In this document: piece after piece, positions 19,486-30,284 of the stretch
Layout of the letters: each line of letters begins with the position of its first letter
Numbering within the stretch: position 1 is the stretch's first letter
Assembly (NCBI GenBank): GCA_026625625.1
Contig: CP113055.1
Coordinates: 746,501-810,500, forward strand
Direction: 5' to 3'
Source of the DNA: Blastomonas sp. SL216
Lineage (GTDB): Bacteria > Pseudomonadota > Alphaproteobacteria > Sphingomonadales > Sphingomonadaceae
Length of the DNA stretch: 64,000 nt
Notes under the pieces: model-generated
What the model saw: only the letters and a program-made list of their open reading frames with translations
Told to the model about the DNA's origin: nothing
Database searches by the model: none
Position numbers and translations under genes: made by a program

Positions 19486-20096
19486 GCAGGAATACCGTGA
19501 TTCAGGACGAAACCGTGACGCAGAATGACCCCAGCAAGCCCGTCGATCTCGATGCCGAAGCCGCAGCCGAGCTTGAGGGCGTGCCGGATAGCCTGAAGGA
19601 ACAGGGCGACGGCCAGGCCGCGCTGGAAGAGCGCATCGCCGCGCTCGAAGCCCAGCTGGCTGAGGCGAAGCAGGAAGTTCTCTACGCGCGCGCCGATACG
19701 CAGAATGTCCGCCGTCGTCTTGAAAAGGATGCGCAGGATGCACGGGCCTATGCCGCCACCGGCTTTGCCCGCGATATCCTGTCGGTGTCGGACAATCTGA
19801 CCCGTGCGTTGCAGGCGATTCCCGAAGATGCGCGGCATGACGAGGCGTGGAAGGGTCTGGTCGTCGGCCTGGAAGCGACCGGGCGCGAGCTTGAAAGCGT
19901 GTTCGGCAAGCACGGCATCTCGCGCATTGCCGCGATCGGGCTGCCGCTCGATCCGAACCAGCATCAGGCGATGATCGAACTGCCCAGCGACGAGGCCGAA
20001 CCCGGCACCGTCGTGCAGGAACTGCAGGCCGGGTACATGATCAAGGACCGCCTGCTGCGTCCCGCGCTGGTAGCGGTGGCCAAGAAGCCGGATTGA
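19482..20096 (+). CDS. grpE: Nucleotide exchange factor GrpE
   Basis: GrpE drives ADP release from DnaK in the Hsp70 cycle. The 204-residue protein has the long N-terminal coiled coil (about residues 40-85, with ALEAQLAEAKQEVLYARADT) and a C-terminal beta domain (LPLDPNQHQAMIELPSDEAEPGTV). It is coupled to hrcA by a 4-nt overlap. dnaK lies about 1.2 kb further on, separated by two leftward genes. Confidence 0.95.
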   Translation: MSRNTVIQDETVTQNDPSKPVDLDAEAAAELEGVPDSLKEQGDGQAALEERIAALEAQLAEAKQEVLYARADTQNVRRRLEKDAQDARAYAATGFARDILSVSDNLTRALQAIPEDARHDEAWKGLVVGLEATGRELESVFGKHGISRIAAIGLPLDPNQHQAMIELPSDEAEPGTVVQELQAGYMIKDRLLRPALVAVAKKPD

Positions 20097-20120
20097 TTGA
20101 CGGATAGCGGACATCAGCCG

Positions 20121-20142
20121 CACCCCCGCCTGCGCGGGGGTG
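20121..20142. repeat. REP-like palindrome / transcription terminator
   Basis: CACCCCCGC-CTGC-GCGGGGGTG is a perfect 9-bp stem with a 4-nt loop between the convergent grpE and HExxH genes. Sequences of this type are dispersed in many sphingomonad genomes (from memory). Here it may serve as a bidirectional terminator. Confidence 0.6.
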
Positions 20143-20163
20143 ACGACCGCATGCCTGCGATTA

Positions 20164-20631
20164 TCAGACGGGAAACGGCAATATCTGCCGATAGGTCTCG
20201 ATCGACGGCGCGCCGGGCACCTTGGCGCCCTGGCGCAGCATGAAGGCATGGCGGACCAGTTCCGCCTGCTGTTCGATGCCATATTTGCCGAAGCGCTGCC
20301 CAGGCTTGATCGCATAATCATAGCGGCAGAACGGGTGGCGCTTCAGCGGCAGGAACAGGCCCTGCTGATATTGCCAGACATGCACCATTTCATGGATGAA
20401 CAGCGCCTGGCGTGACAGGCTGGCGCAGCTGAAATCATCGCAATAGGCGGTTCCGCCGGGGTGGAAATGGATGTGCCCCATCGGCGCCATGATGGTGCGC
20501 TTGGGCTGGAAGAAAATCCATTTCTTCAGCCGGATACGCACCTTGTCATAGGCGATGGCGTCGCCGAAGACCGATCGGGCCAGGGCGATCTCCTGCGGGG
20601 TGAGCGGTCGGTCGATCGACGCGCGGTGCAT
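20164..20631 (-). CDS. HExxH-motif protein, annotated in relatives as vgr-related
   Basis: This 155-residue protein has a zinc-metalloprotease-like motif HEMVH (residues 80-84) followed by WQYQ. That places it among small metallopeptidase-like proteins; sphingomonad genomes often label it vgr-related protein. No signal peptide is evident, and no experimental function is known to me. It overlaps the upstream copper chaperone gene by 1 nt (TGATG), so the two are co-transcribed. Confidence 0.65.
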   Translation of the reverse strand: MHRASIDRPLTPQEIALARSVFGDAIAYDKVRIRLKKWIFFQPKRTIMAPMGHIHFHPGGTAYCDDFSCASLSRQALFIHEMVHVWQYQQGLFLPLKRHPFCRYDYAIKPGQRFGKYGIEQQAELVRHAFMLRQGAKVPGAPSIETYRQILPFPV

Positions 20632-21083
20632 CAGTGCGCCATGCCCTCGCCGGGCTTGATCGCCTTGATCGCGGCATCGACCGCAATCTTGTCACCGTTG
20701 GAGAACGAGAACACGAATTCCGCCGTGCCGGCCTTGCGCGCTGCGGCATCGACGCCCCACACCATCACATGCTTGCCGCCGGGCTTGAATTCGACCGTGC
20801 CGCGCGTCGGAACTGCAACGGCGGTGATCGGCTTCATCATCGACATGCCGTTTTCTTCCACCGTCTCATGCATTTCCAGCCGCAGGATGCTGGGCGAAGA
20901 AATCGAGCGCAGCACCGTATCTGACGGGCCGCCCTTGATCGTGAAATAGAGCACCGAAGGGCTGTCCTCCACCGGGGAGAGCTGAACATGCGCATTTTCC
21001 ACCAGCAGTTGCGCGGGCGGCTGGCACCCGGCCAGCAGCGCCATGGCAAGGCCGGCAAAAAGCAGAGTCAGCGAACGCAGCAT
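20631..21083 (-). CDS. Copper chaperone PCu(A)C family lipoprotein
   Basis: This family captures Cu(I) in the periplasm and passes it to cytochrome oxidase CuA assembly. The 150-residue protein begins with a lipoprotein signal peptide ([12 protein letters not shown]; lipidated Cys about residue 19). The Met/His copper site is visible as [16 protein letters not shown] and GGKHVMVWG. Its start is divergent from dnaK, with 197 nt between the two start codons. Confidence 0.85.
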   Translation of the reverse strand: MLRSLTLLFAGLAMALLAGCQPPAQLLVENAHVQLSPVEDSPSVLYFTIKGGPSDTVLRSISSPSILRLEMHETVEENGMSMMKPITAVAVPTRGTVEFKPGGKHVMVWGVDAAARKAGTAEFVFSFSNGDKIAVDAAIKAIKPGEGMAH

Positions 21084-21158
21084 CGGTGATTTCTCCCTCG
21101 TCATCCTGTGCCGGAACAGGCCAGCACAGCCGTGAGCGTGATGTAGATGCTGCGATGC

Positions 21159-21186
21159 CTTGTGCCAAGGGAAAGGAACCCTATAT
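21159..21186 (+). promoter_or_regulatory. Sigma-32 (RpoH) promoter of dnaK
   Basis: CTTG (21159-21162), a 17-nt spacer and CCTATAT (21180-21186) match the alphaproteobacterial heat-shock consensus CTTG-N17/18-CYTATNT exactly. It lies about 95 nt before the dnaK ATG, in the gap divergent from the PCu(A)C gene. Confidence 0.8.
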
Positions 21187-21280
21187 CCGCCGTCGGGGAC
21201 GGAATTGCCGGATGCTTGGGGGCATGACGGCAGTTCGTATTCTTTCATCTGCATATCGAAAGTTACGTGGGAAAAGCATT

Positions 21281-23182
<1,902 letters not shown>

Positions 23183-23293
23183 TTGCCGGATTGATGTTCG
23201 ACAGTCCGGCCGGGCGGGACTGCGGGGCAGGGGTGGTGCATGCCGCCCCGGCACCGCGATCCCGCCCGGTCGCTGCATGATGAATCGCGACCC

Positions 23294-24436
23294 ATGACCA
23301 TGACCACAGCCAAAGATTATTACGAGCGGCTTGGCGTCTCGCGCAACGCGGACGATGCCACGCTCAAATCCGCCTATCGCAAGCTTGCGATGCAATGGCA
23401 CCCGGACAAGAACCCGGGCGATGCCGATGCGGAAGCCAAGTTCAAGGCGATCAGCCAGGCCTATGATTGCCTGAAGGACCCGCAGAAGCGCGCTGCTTAT
23501 GATCGCTATGGCCATGAAGCCTATGAAAGCGGCATGTCCGGCGGTGGCGGCGGTCACGGCGCTGCGGGCGGCTTTTCCGATCTGGGCGATATCTTCGACA
23601 CCATATTCGGCGGCGGCTTTGGCGGTCAGGGCGGGCGTCGCGGCCCGGTGCGCGGCGCGGATCTGCGCTATGACATGGAGATCAGCCTGGAAGAGGCCTA
23701 TCATGGCAAGTCCAGCGAGATCACCATCGATGTGGCGGCGACCTGCGACACCTGCGATGGATCGGGCGCGGAGCCGGGCACCAAGGTGCGCAGCTGCAAC
23801 CTGTGTGGCGGAAGCGGCAAGATGCGCGCGCAGCAGGGCTTTTTCGTGGTCGAGCGCACCTGCCCCAATTGCCATGGCACCGGTCAGGTGATCGAAAATC
23901 CCTGCCGTACATGTCGCGGCGAGGGCCGGGTCGACAAGCAGCAGACGCTCTCGGTCGATATTCCGCCGGGCGTCGACAACGGCACCCGCATCCGGTTGTC
24001 GGGCAAGGGCGAGGCCGGCCCCAAGGGCTCTCCTCCGGGCGACCTGTACATCTTCATCCATGTCGCGCGCCACCGCATCTTCGAGCGCGATGGCACCACG
24101 CTGATCACGCGTGCGCCGATCAGCATCACCACCGCCGCGCTGGGCGGCGAGCTGGAAATTCCGGGTCTTGACGGCAAGCGTCACCGCATCCCGATCCCTG
24201 CGGGCATCCAGTCGGGCAAGCAGTTGCGCCAGCGCGGCGCAGGCATGCCCGTGCTGCAGGGCCGGGGCACTGGCGATATGGTGATCCAGATCGATGTCGA
24301 GACGCCGACGCGTCTCAGCGCAAAGCAGAAGGAATTGCTGCGCGAATTCCAGGCGACCGAGACCGGTCAGGAAAGCCCGGAAAGCACCGGCTTTTTCGCC
24401 AAGCTGAAGGAAATGTGGGACGGTATCGGCGAATAA
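23294..24436 (+). CDS. dnaJ: Co-chaperone DnaJ (Hsp40)
   Basis: DnaJ stimulates DnaK ATPase and delivers substrates. Domains in order are the J domain with WHPDKNPG (about residues 36-43), a Gly/Phe-rich linker (about 78-115), a zinc domain with four CxxCxGxG repeats (CDTCDGSG, CNLCGGSG, CPNCHGTG, CRTCRGEG) and a C-terminal peptide-binding region. The length is 380 residues from ATG 23294; ATG 23300 is an alternative two codons later. Confidence 0.97.
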   Translation: MTMTTAKDYYERLGVSRNADDATLKSAYRKLAMQWHPDKNPGDADAEAKFKAISQAYDCLKDPQKRAAYDRYGHEAYESGMSGGGGGHGAAGGFSDLGDIFDTIFGGGFGGQGGRRGPVRGADLRYDMEISLEEAYHGKSSEITIDVAATCDTCDGSGAEPGTKVRSCNLCGGSGKMRAQQGFFVVERTCPNCHGTGQVIENPCRTCRGEGRVDKQQTLSVDIPPGVDNGTRIRLSGKGEAGPKGSPPGDLYIFIHVARHRIFERDGTTLITRAPISITTAALGGELEIPGLDGKRHRIPIPAGIQSGKQLRQRGAGMPVLQGRGTGDMVIQIDVETPTRLSAKQKELLREFQATETGQESPESTGFFAKLKEMWDGIGE

Positions 24437-24458
24437 GGCGGGATCGCTCCCGCCTTAT
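24433..24458. terminator. Bidirectional hairpin between dnaJ and aguB
   Basis: ATAAGGCGGGA-TCGC-TCCCGCCTTAT is a perfect 11-bp stem with a 4-nt loop lying between two convergent genes. Its outer A/T pairs supply a short T-rich flank on either strand. Confidence 0.75.
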
Positions 24459-24461
24459 GCT

Positions 24462-25310
24462 TCAGATATCCTGCGCCAGCCGTCCGTAGAGTTCGGGGCG
24501 GCGATCGCGGAAAAAGCCCATGCCCGCGCGGTGCTTGCGCGCCTGCGCCAGATCGAGCGTCGCGACCAGCACGCCGGTTTCCTCCGCGCCATATTCGAGC
24601 ACCAGATCACCCCATTCGTTGGTGATGAAGCTGTGGCCGTAAAAGCTCTGGTTGCCCTCGGTGCCGATGCGGTTGCTGGCGATCACCGGCATGCAATTGG
24701 ACACCGAATGCCCCTGCATCGCGCGCCGCCACATGCGGCTGGTGTCGAGGTCCGCGTCATAGGGTTCCGATCCGATCGCGGTGGGGTAGAACAGCAGTTC
24801 AGCGCCCATCAGCGCCATGGCGCGCGCGGTTTCAGGGTACCATTGGTCCCAGCAAATGCCGATGCCGATGCGCGTGCCGCACACATCCCACACCTTGAAC
24901 CCGGTGTTGCCCGGGCGGAAATAGAATTTCTCCTCATAGCCCGGCCCGTCGGGGATATGGCTTTTGCGGTACACGCCCATGATCTCGCCTTCGGGGTTGA
25001 TCATGGCGAGCGAGTTGTAATGATGCGGCCCGTCGCGCTCGAAAAAGCTGGTCGGGATCGCCACCTTGAGCTGTTTCGCCAGCCTGGCCATCGCGCGCAC
25101 CGAGGGATGATCGGTCGTGGGATGCGCGGTCGCAAACAGCGCTTCATCCTCGACCTGGCAGAAATAGGGCCCTTCAAACAATTCGGGCGGCAGGATGATG
25201 TCCGCGCCCTTGTCGGCTGCGTGCGCAACAAGATCGCTGACCGCATCGATATTCTCGGCCACGCCGCCGCCCAGCGGCAGCTGCAGCGCAGCAACGGTAA
25301 TTTCGGTCAT
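24462..25310 (-). CDS. aguB: N-carbamoylputrescine amidase
   Basis: This enzyme hydrolyses N-carbamoylputrescine to putrescine, CO2 and ammonia, the second step of the agmatine deiminase route. The 282-residue nitrilase-fold protein has the Glu-Lys-Cys triad: E43 (LPPELFEG), K116 (YRKSHIPDG) and C153 (GICWDQWYPE). I chose ATG at 25310 (MTEITVAALQLP). It overlaps the DUF3147 gene by 4 nt, and aguA lies further upstream in the same cluster. Confidence 0.93.
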   Translation of the reverse strand: MTEITVAALQLPLGGGVAENIDAVSDLVAHAADKGADIILPPELFEGPYFCQVEDEALFATAHPTTDHPSVRAMARLAKQLKVAIPTSFFERDGPHHYNSLAMINPEGEIMGVYRKSHIPDGPGYEEKFYFRPGNTGFKVWDVCGTRIGIGICWDQWYPETARAMALMGAELLFYPTAIGSEPYDADLDTSRMWRRAMQGHSVSNCMPVIASNRIGTEGNQSFYGHSFITNEWGDLVLEYGAEETGVLVATLDLAQARKHRAGMGFFRDRRPELYGRLAQDI

Positions 25311-25663
25311 AGCGAGACGTTTATCCCTAATCGGGGCAGGATCGCGACCGTGCCCAGGTACAAGATCATGGTCAGTCCGCACCCTGCGCCCAGCGATGGC
25401 CAGAAGCCGATGCCGGCGCGGAGCATCCACGGAATGAGCAGGAACATGGGCAGCGTCGGCAGGAAATACCAGAAGGCTGCGCTGACATAATTGGCGACCA
25501 GCTCACGGTCGCCGCTGTCGTTCCACAGCCAGATCATGCCGAGCGTCGAGACGAGCGGGATAGAGGCGACAAGCCCGCCCAGCCCGGGGCTGCGCCGGGC
25601 GACGATGGCGATGATCGCCACCAGAACGCCGGAAATCACCGCCCTCAGCACGAATGCGCCCAT
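25307..25663 (-). CDS. DUF3147 family membrane protein
   Basis: This 118-residue protein is almost entirely four hydrophobic helices with short polar turns (PGLGGLVASIPLVSTL; ISPLL-type spacing is absent). It overlaps aguB by 4 nt and is probably translated with it. The family has no established function. Its place in the putrescine cluster hints at polyamine or small-amine passage, but this is inference only. Confidence 0.75.
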   Translation of the reverse strand: MGAFVLRAVISGVLVAIIAIVARRSPGLGGLVASIPLVSTLGMIWLWNDSGDRELVANYVSAAFWYFLPTLPMFLLIPWMLRAGIGFWPSLGAGCGLTMILYLGTVAILPRLGINVSL

Positions 25664-25724
25664 GTTCGCCCCCCGGCTCCAATCCGCTCGCCGCCGCCCA
25701 TGGTGAGCAGCGGCGAGCCGGTGC

Positions 25725-26573
25725 TTACTTCTTGCGGAACAGCAGCGTCATGCGGTCCGATTCACCGATCGCGGCATATTTCGCACGGTCCTGGTCCTTC
25801 AGCGCATAGTTCGGCGGCAGCGTCCAGACGCCATCGGGATAGTCTGCGCTATCCTTGGGGTTGGCGTTGACCTCGCTCTTGCCGACCAGTTCGAAGCCAT
25901 GCTGCTTGAACATGGCGATCACGTCGGCTTCCTTCAGATAGCCCTTGGAGCCATCGACATAGGCCGCAGGCGCATCGGCCTTGGCGCGGTGCTGTTCGAT
26001 GCCGATCATGCCGCCGGGCTTCAGCATCTTGTGCATTGCATCAAGCTCGCTGCCCAAAATGCCCCAACGGTTCATGTTGTGCAGCATGCGGAAGATGAAG
26101 ATGCGGTCGACGGTGGCATTGAGTTCGGCCGGGACGGCATTGGTGACATAGGCGTTGATCTTGCCCGCCGCGATGCCGGTCGCCTTGGCGGCGCGATCGG
26201 GATAGCTGGTCGGATAAGCGGCCATCTGCGCCTTGCGCTGCTCGTTGAACGCCGGTGCCGTCGGGGATACGCCCAGCGCCACGTATTTGCCGCTGTCGAC
26301 GGTCAGCGGGGCCAGGATCTTGGTGTACCAGCCGGCATCGGCCGCATATTCCGCGATCACCATGTTCGGCGCGACCTGGAAGAATTCCAGCGTTTCCTTG
26401 GGGTGGCGATACTGGTCGCGCGCCTTGTCTTCACCGCGGAGGTCCGCGGAGACGGCAGCGTCGATCGCGGACGAGGCAGTGGTGCTGCCGGCTTCAGCTG
26501 CCATCACCGGTGCGGCAGCGAGCAGGGGCAGGGCGGTCCCGGTTATCAGGGCAGACAGGATGAATGTGCGCAT
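25725..26573 (-). CDS. Exported class I methyltransferase-like protein
   Basis: This 282-residue protein begins with a clear Sec signal peptide (about residues 1-25, ending PVMAAE). A Rossmann methyltransferase-like domain follows, with motifs VIAEYAADAGWYTKIL and later MHKMLKPGGMIGIEQH. This exported family is common in sphingomonads. SAM is not known in the periplasm, so either the leader stays cytoplasmic or the domain has another role. It sits between aguA and the DUF3147/aguB pair. Confidence 0.75.
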   Translation of the reverse strand: MRTFILSALITGTALPLLAAAPVMAAEAGSTTASSAIDAAVSADLRGEDKARDQYRHPKETLEFFQVAPNMVIAEYAADAGWYTKILAPLTVDSGKYVALGVSPTAPAFNEQRKAQMAAYPTSYPDRAAKATGIAAGKINAYVTNAVPAELNATVDRIFIFRMLHNMNRWGILGSELDAMHKMLKPGGMIGIEQHRAKADAPAAYVDGSKGYLKEADVIAMFKQHGFELVGKSEVNANPKDSADYPDGVWTLPPNYALKDQDRAKYAAIGESDRMTLLFRKK

Positions 26574-26653
26574 GGGGGCAATCCTCTTTGTGGTTGGTGC
26601 GGGGAAATGTGGATGCTTGCAGTGACGCGCTATACCCCGCGCGGGCGGGGCGA

Positions 26654-27655
26654 TCAATCGAGCGCGGGCATCTGCTGGCTGGCGCAGTGGAAGCTCCCGC
26701 CGCCCGCCAGCACTGCGTCGGCACGCAGACCGATCGTGCGCCGATCCGGGAAGCAGGCGCCGATCGCCTGGACTGCTGGCGCGTCCGATGCGGTCGTGTA
26801 GGTCGGCACGACCACGAGATGGCTGGTGATCGCAAAGTTCATATGGCTGGCCGGCTGCACCTTCATTTCACCCTCGGCATCGACGCGCTCGACCAGGCCG
26901 GGCGAAGGGATGGGCACGACCTGCAGCCCGAAGGCCTCGGCGCGGCGGCGGGCATCGGCATAGATGGCCGCATTGGGATCATCCGCGCCGCTCGCCACCG
27001 GCACCGCCAGCGTGCCGGGTGCAACAAAGCGCGCCAGGTTGTCGACATGTCCGTCGGTATGATCGTTGATCAGGCCATCGCCCAGCCACAACAGGCGTTC
27101 GATCCCCAGGTCGCGCCGCAGCCGCGCCTCGATTTCGGCGCGCGACAGATGCGGGTTGCGGTTGGGGTTGAGCAGGCACTGTTCGGTGGTGACGCCGACA
27201 CCCGTGCCATCGACATCGATCGCGCCGCCTTCGAGCACCCAGTCGGCACGCGCGCTGGCCAGCATCGCCTCATCCGCCAATGCCTTGCCGATTTCGGTAT
27301 CGCCCGGCATCACATATTTGCCGCCCCAGCCGTTGAAGCCGAACAGCTGCGCGCGCAATTCCCCTGCCGCCGCTCGTACGACCAGCGGTCCGGTATCGCG
27401 CAGCCAGATATCGCCATAATGGTGCACGCGGATATCGACGCCATCGCCTGCCAGTTCGCGCGCGAGCGCGGCGTGCTCTGCATCGGGGCAGACCAGCCGT
27501 GCCGCCTGCCCGCTTTCGGCGACAGCACGGGCAAAGGCCGCAATCTCAGCCTGGGCCGCATCGAGGAAACCGCCCCATTCGTCGGCAAGGTGCGGAAAAC
27601 CGATCCACAGCCATTGCTGCGCGGCCCATTCGGGCGGCATCATCTGCTCGGTCAT
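26654..27655 (-). CDS. aguA: Agmatine deiminase
   Basis: This enzyme converts agmatine to N-carbamoylputrescine and ammonia. The 333-residue guanidine-modifying fold shows DIWLRDTGP, GDGLINDHTDGHVDN and the terminal catalytic cysteine C324 in GGGSFHCASQQMP. Together with aguB about 1.3 kb downstream it completes arginine-derived putrescine synthesis or agmatine use. The M28 peptidase gene ends 6 nt before its start. Confidence 0.93.
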   Translation of the reverse strand: MTEQMMPPEWAAQQWLWIGFPHLADEWGGFLDAAQAEIAAFARAVAESGQAARLVCPDAEHAALARELAGDGVDIRVHHYGDIWLRDTGPLVVRAAAGELRAQLFGFNGWGGKYVMPGDTEIGKALADEAMLASARADWVLEGGAIDVDGTGVGVTTEQCLLNPNRNPHLSRAEIEARLRRDLGIERLLWLGDGLINDHTDGHVDNLARFVAPGTLAVPVASGADDPNAAIYADARRRAEAFGLQVVPIPSPGLVERVDAEGEMKVQPASHMNFAITSHLVVVPTYTTASDAPAVQAIGACFPDRRTIGLRADAVLAGGGSFHCASQQMPALD

Positions 27656-27661
27656 GGTCGC

Positions 27662-29341
27662 TTACTTTCCTGCCCGGCTCTTGTCGCGAATGGCGCGGAA
27701 TTCGTCGCCATCCACCCAGTTGGGCCATGCCTGCGACATCGCCAGGCTGCGCCCGATGCGGTAATAGAGCGAGAGATCGGCGATCACGCCCGACCAGTCC
27801 CAATTGGGGTTATACTCGTCCTTGGGGCCATGATAGCGGTTGACGGTATAGTCCTTGGCCGCCGCCTCGCCGGCTTGCTTGCCGCCGTTCACCAGATCGT
27901 CGCCGCCATCGATATACAGCATCGGCACGCCCTGCTTGGCGAGGCTGAAATGGTCCGACCGGTAATAATAGCCGTTCTGCGGCATCGCGTCGGGCTGAGC
28001 CACGCGGTCCACGGATTTGAGCGCAGCGTTGAGGAAATCATCGAGCTGCGACTTGCCCTTGCCGACCACGGTGACGTTGCGCGCAGGGCCGGCCATCAGG
28101 AACGCATCCATGTTGATGCCGCCCGCGGTCTGCGCCAGCGGATAGACGGGGTTCTCGCCGTAATAGGCCGATCCGAGCAGACCCGATTCTTCGCCGGTGA
28201 CCGCGAGGAACACGATGCTGCGATCGGGCGCGCCCGCCTTGGTGAACGCTTCTGCCAGCGCGACCAGTGCGGCGGTTCCGGTGGCATTGTCGACAGCGCC
28301 GTTGCAGATGTCATCGCCGTCATCGGCGGGTTTGCACCGGCCCAGATGGTCCCAATGCGCGGTGTAGAGCACATATTCGTCAGGACGCTTGGCCCCCGGC
28401 AGGATGCCGATGATGTTGTTCGATTCCATCGTCTGGATGGCATTGGCGAACGAGACCGAAGCCTTGACCCCCAGCGGCACGGGCTTGAAGCCCTTGCGCC
28501 TGGCAGCGGCACTCAGCGCGGTCAGATCCTGGCCCGCGCTGGCCAGCAGCTTTTCGGCGGCTTCCTTCTGGATCCAGCCATTGGCCTGGGTCTGGCTCGC
28601 GCCCTTGTCGGCGCTTTGCGCAAAGAATTGCGGGCCGGTCCAGCTCGATTCCACCACGCCCCAGCCATAGGCGGCGGGCACGGTGTCGTGGACGATCAAC
28701 GCCGCGGCCGCGCCCTGGCGAGCGGCCTCTTCGTACTTGTAGGTCCAGCGGCCATAATAGGTCATCGCCTTGCCGCCGAATTCGCCGTTCAGGTCCGGGC
28801 TGTCATAATCGGGGTCGTTGACCAGGATGACGACGGTCTTGCCGCGCACATCCAGCCCCGCATAATCGTTCCAGCCCTTTTCCGGCGCGTTGATGCCATA
28901 GCCGACGAACACGACCTCGCTATCGGCAATGTCGATCGCAGGGGCTTCGCGATAGCTGCCGATCACCATGTCCTTGCCATATTCGAAGCTGAGCGGCGCT
29001 GCCCCGCCGGTGATGGCGAGCGGGCTGATCTTTCCGGCCTCGATGCTGACCAGCGGCACCTTCTGGAGCCAGCTGTCGCCATTGCCAGGCTTCAGCCCAG
29101 CCTGGGCAAAGCGTTCGGTCATCAGGGCGATGGTTTTCTGTTCACCGACGCTACCGGGCGCCCGGCCTTCAAATGCGTCCGAGGACAGCATCCGAGTGAC
29201 GTCCTTCATCGTAGTTTCGGAGACCGGCTGGGGGGCAGTTTCCGGAATGTCGATCGACGTCGCCTGCTGGGCCGCCAATGGGGTTGCCGCCAGCAGCGCG
29301 AGCGGAGCGCTTGCGAGTTTGAACAGGGTCTTGAGATACAT
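27662..29341 (-). CDS. Exported M28 family zinc metallopeptidase
   Basis: This 559-residue protein has a Sec signal peptide (cleavage about residue 22, after PLAAQQ), an inserted PA domain (about residues 130-290) and an M28 aminopeptidase core. Zinc ligands appear in YTAHWDHLG, GAVDNATGTAAL and TGEESGLLGS. It probably releases N-terminal residues in the periplasm. It is first in the leftward run leading to aguA, which suggests coupling of peptide or amino-acid use to the agmatine genes. Confidence 0.88.
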   Translation of the reverse strand: MYLKTLFKLASAPLALLAATPLAAQQATSIDIPETAPQPVSETTMKDVTRMLSSDAFEGRAPGSVGEQKTIALMTERFAQAGLKPGNGDSWLQKVPLVSIEAGKISPLAITGGAAPLSFEYGKDMVIGSYREAPAIDIADSEVVFVGYGINAPEKGWNDYAGLDVRGKTVVILVNDPDYDSPDLNGEFGGKAMTYYGRWTYKYEEAARQGAAAALIVHDTVPAAYGWGVVESSWTGPQFFAQSADKGASQTQANGWIQKEAAEKLLASAGQDLTALSAAARRKGFKPVPLGVKASVSFANAIQTMESNNIIGILPGAKRPDEYVLYTAHWDHLGRCKPADDGDDICNGAVDNATGTAALVALAEAFTKAGAPDRSIVFLAVTGEESGLLGSAYYGENPVYPLAQTAGGINMDAFLMAGPARNVTVVGKGKSQLDDFLNAALKSVDRVAQPDAMPQNGYYYRSDHFSLAKQGVPMLYIDGGDDLVNGGKQAGEAAAKDYTVNRYHGPKDEYNPNWDWSGVIADLSLYYRIGRSLAMSQAWPNWVDGDEFRAIRDKSRAGK

Positions 29342-29586
29342 GGTCGCTCTTTTCGCAGGGAGGTTGGAAGCGCGGACACCTTGCCCGCCATGCCATGCTG
29401 TTTGCCACCCGCGCGCAGGGCAGGCAAGCAGATCGATCCGCCGCCCATCGACGCATGCTTGTGATTTGCAACGAATTTCCGTATCGCCGACGAGAAAGTT
29501 GACATGTGTAAGTGACGGGCAGTCGGCAGCCGCTTCGAATCGCCGCCTGCCTTTTCCCCGAGGGTTGAAAGTCAGGCCTTTCCGCT

Positions 29587-30228
29587 ATGGCGTTTGACAG
29601 TACCGCTGACGCCGCGCCAGAGGCTGGTCCGCCGCTGGATGATGAGGCGTTCAAGGCTCAGCTTGCCGCGCTGATCCCGCACTTGCGCGCTTATGGTCGC
29701 TCGCTCAGCGGCAATCGCGATGTGGCGGACGATCTCGTCCAGGACACCATGCTCAAGGCCTGGGCAGCGCGCGGTCGGTTTTCCGCAGGCACCAACATGC
29801 GCGCGTGGACCTTCATCATCCTGCGCAATTCCTTCCTGTCGCAGCGTCGGCGCGCGCGGTTCACCACCGAATGGGACGATGTCGTGGCCGACCGCATCCT
29901 GTCGATGCCGGCGGGGCAGGGCGATCAGCTTCACCTGGCCGATGTCCAGCGCGCGTTGATGCAGCTGCCCGAAAGCCAGCGCGAGGCCCTCATCCTGGTG
30001 GGGGCGGGTGGCTTTTCCTATGAGGAGGCCGCCGATATCTGCGGCGTTGCCCTGGGCACGATCAAGAGCCGTGTCGCGCGCGGGCGGTCTGCGCTCGCGG
30101 CGCTGATCGAGGAGACGGTCGCCAGCGACAGCAGGGGCCAGCGCACCGCCGATCCGATGGCGGCGATCATGGCCGATGTCGACCGGGTCAGCGGCGGGCT
30201 CGTCGGCCGCACGGACGACGACGAATAA
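29587..30228 (+). CDS. ECF-type RNA polymerase sigma factor (EcfG-like)
   Basis: This 213-residue sigma-70 family protein has region 2 (VADDLVQDTMLKAW, about residues 48-61) and region 4 (EEAADICGVALGTIKSRVARG, about 146-166). The overall style resembles EcfG general-stress sigma factors of Alphaproteobacteria. However, no nepR or phyR partner is adjacent, and I see no GGAAC/CGTT autoregulatory promoter in the 245-nt gap upstream. It may be an accessory EcfG paralogue. Confidence 0.8.
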   Translation: MAFDSTADAAPEAGPPLDDEAFKAQLAALIPHLRAYGRSLSGNRDVADDLVQDTMLKAWAARGRFSAGTNMRAWTFIILRNSFLSQRRRARFTTEWDDVVADRILSMPAGQGDQLHLADVQRALMQLPESQREALILVGAGGFSYEEAADICGVALGTIKSRVARGRSALAALIEETVASDSRGQRTADPMAAIMADVDRVSGGLVGRTDDDE

Positions 30229-30284
30229 GCCGTCGCGCCATCTGGTGATTGCCCGGCGTCACGACGACGGCTAGCAACGCGCGC

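Noticed and set aside
18390-21280. CIRCE element near hrcA, grpE or dnaK
   Set aside because: I searched for TTAGCACTC-N9-GAGTGCTAA and close variants in these gaps and found none.
26564-29464. A 966-codon plus-strand frame across aguA and the M28 peptidase
   Set aside because: It is the antisense of two well-conserved enzymes with intact catalytic motifs. The translation has no recognisable domain.
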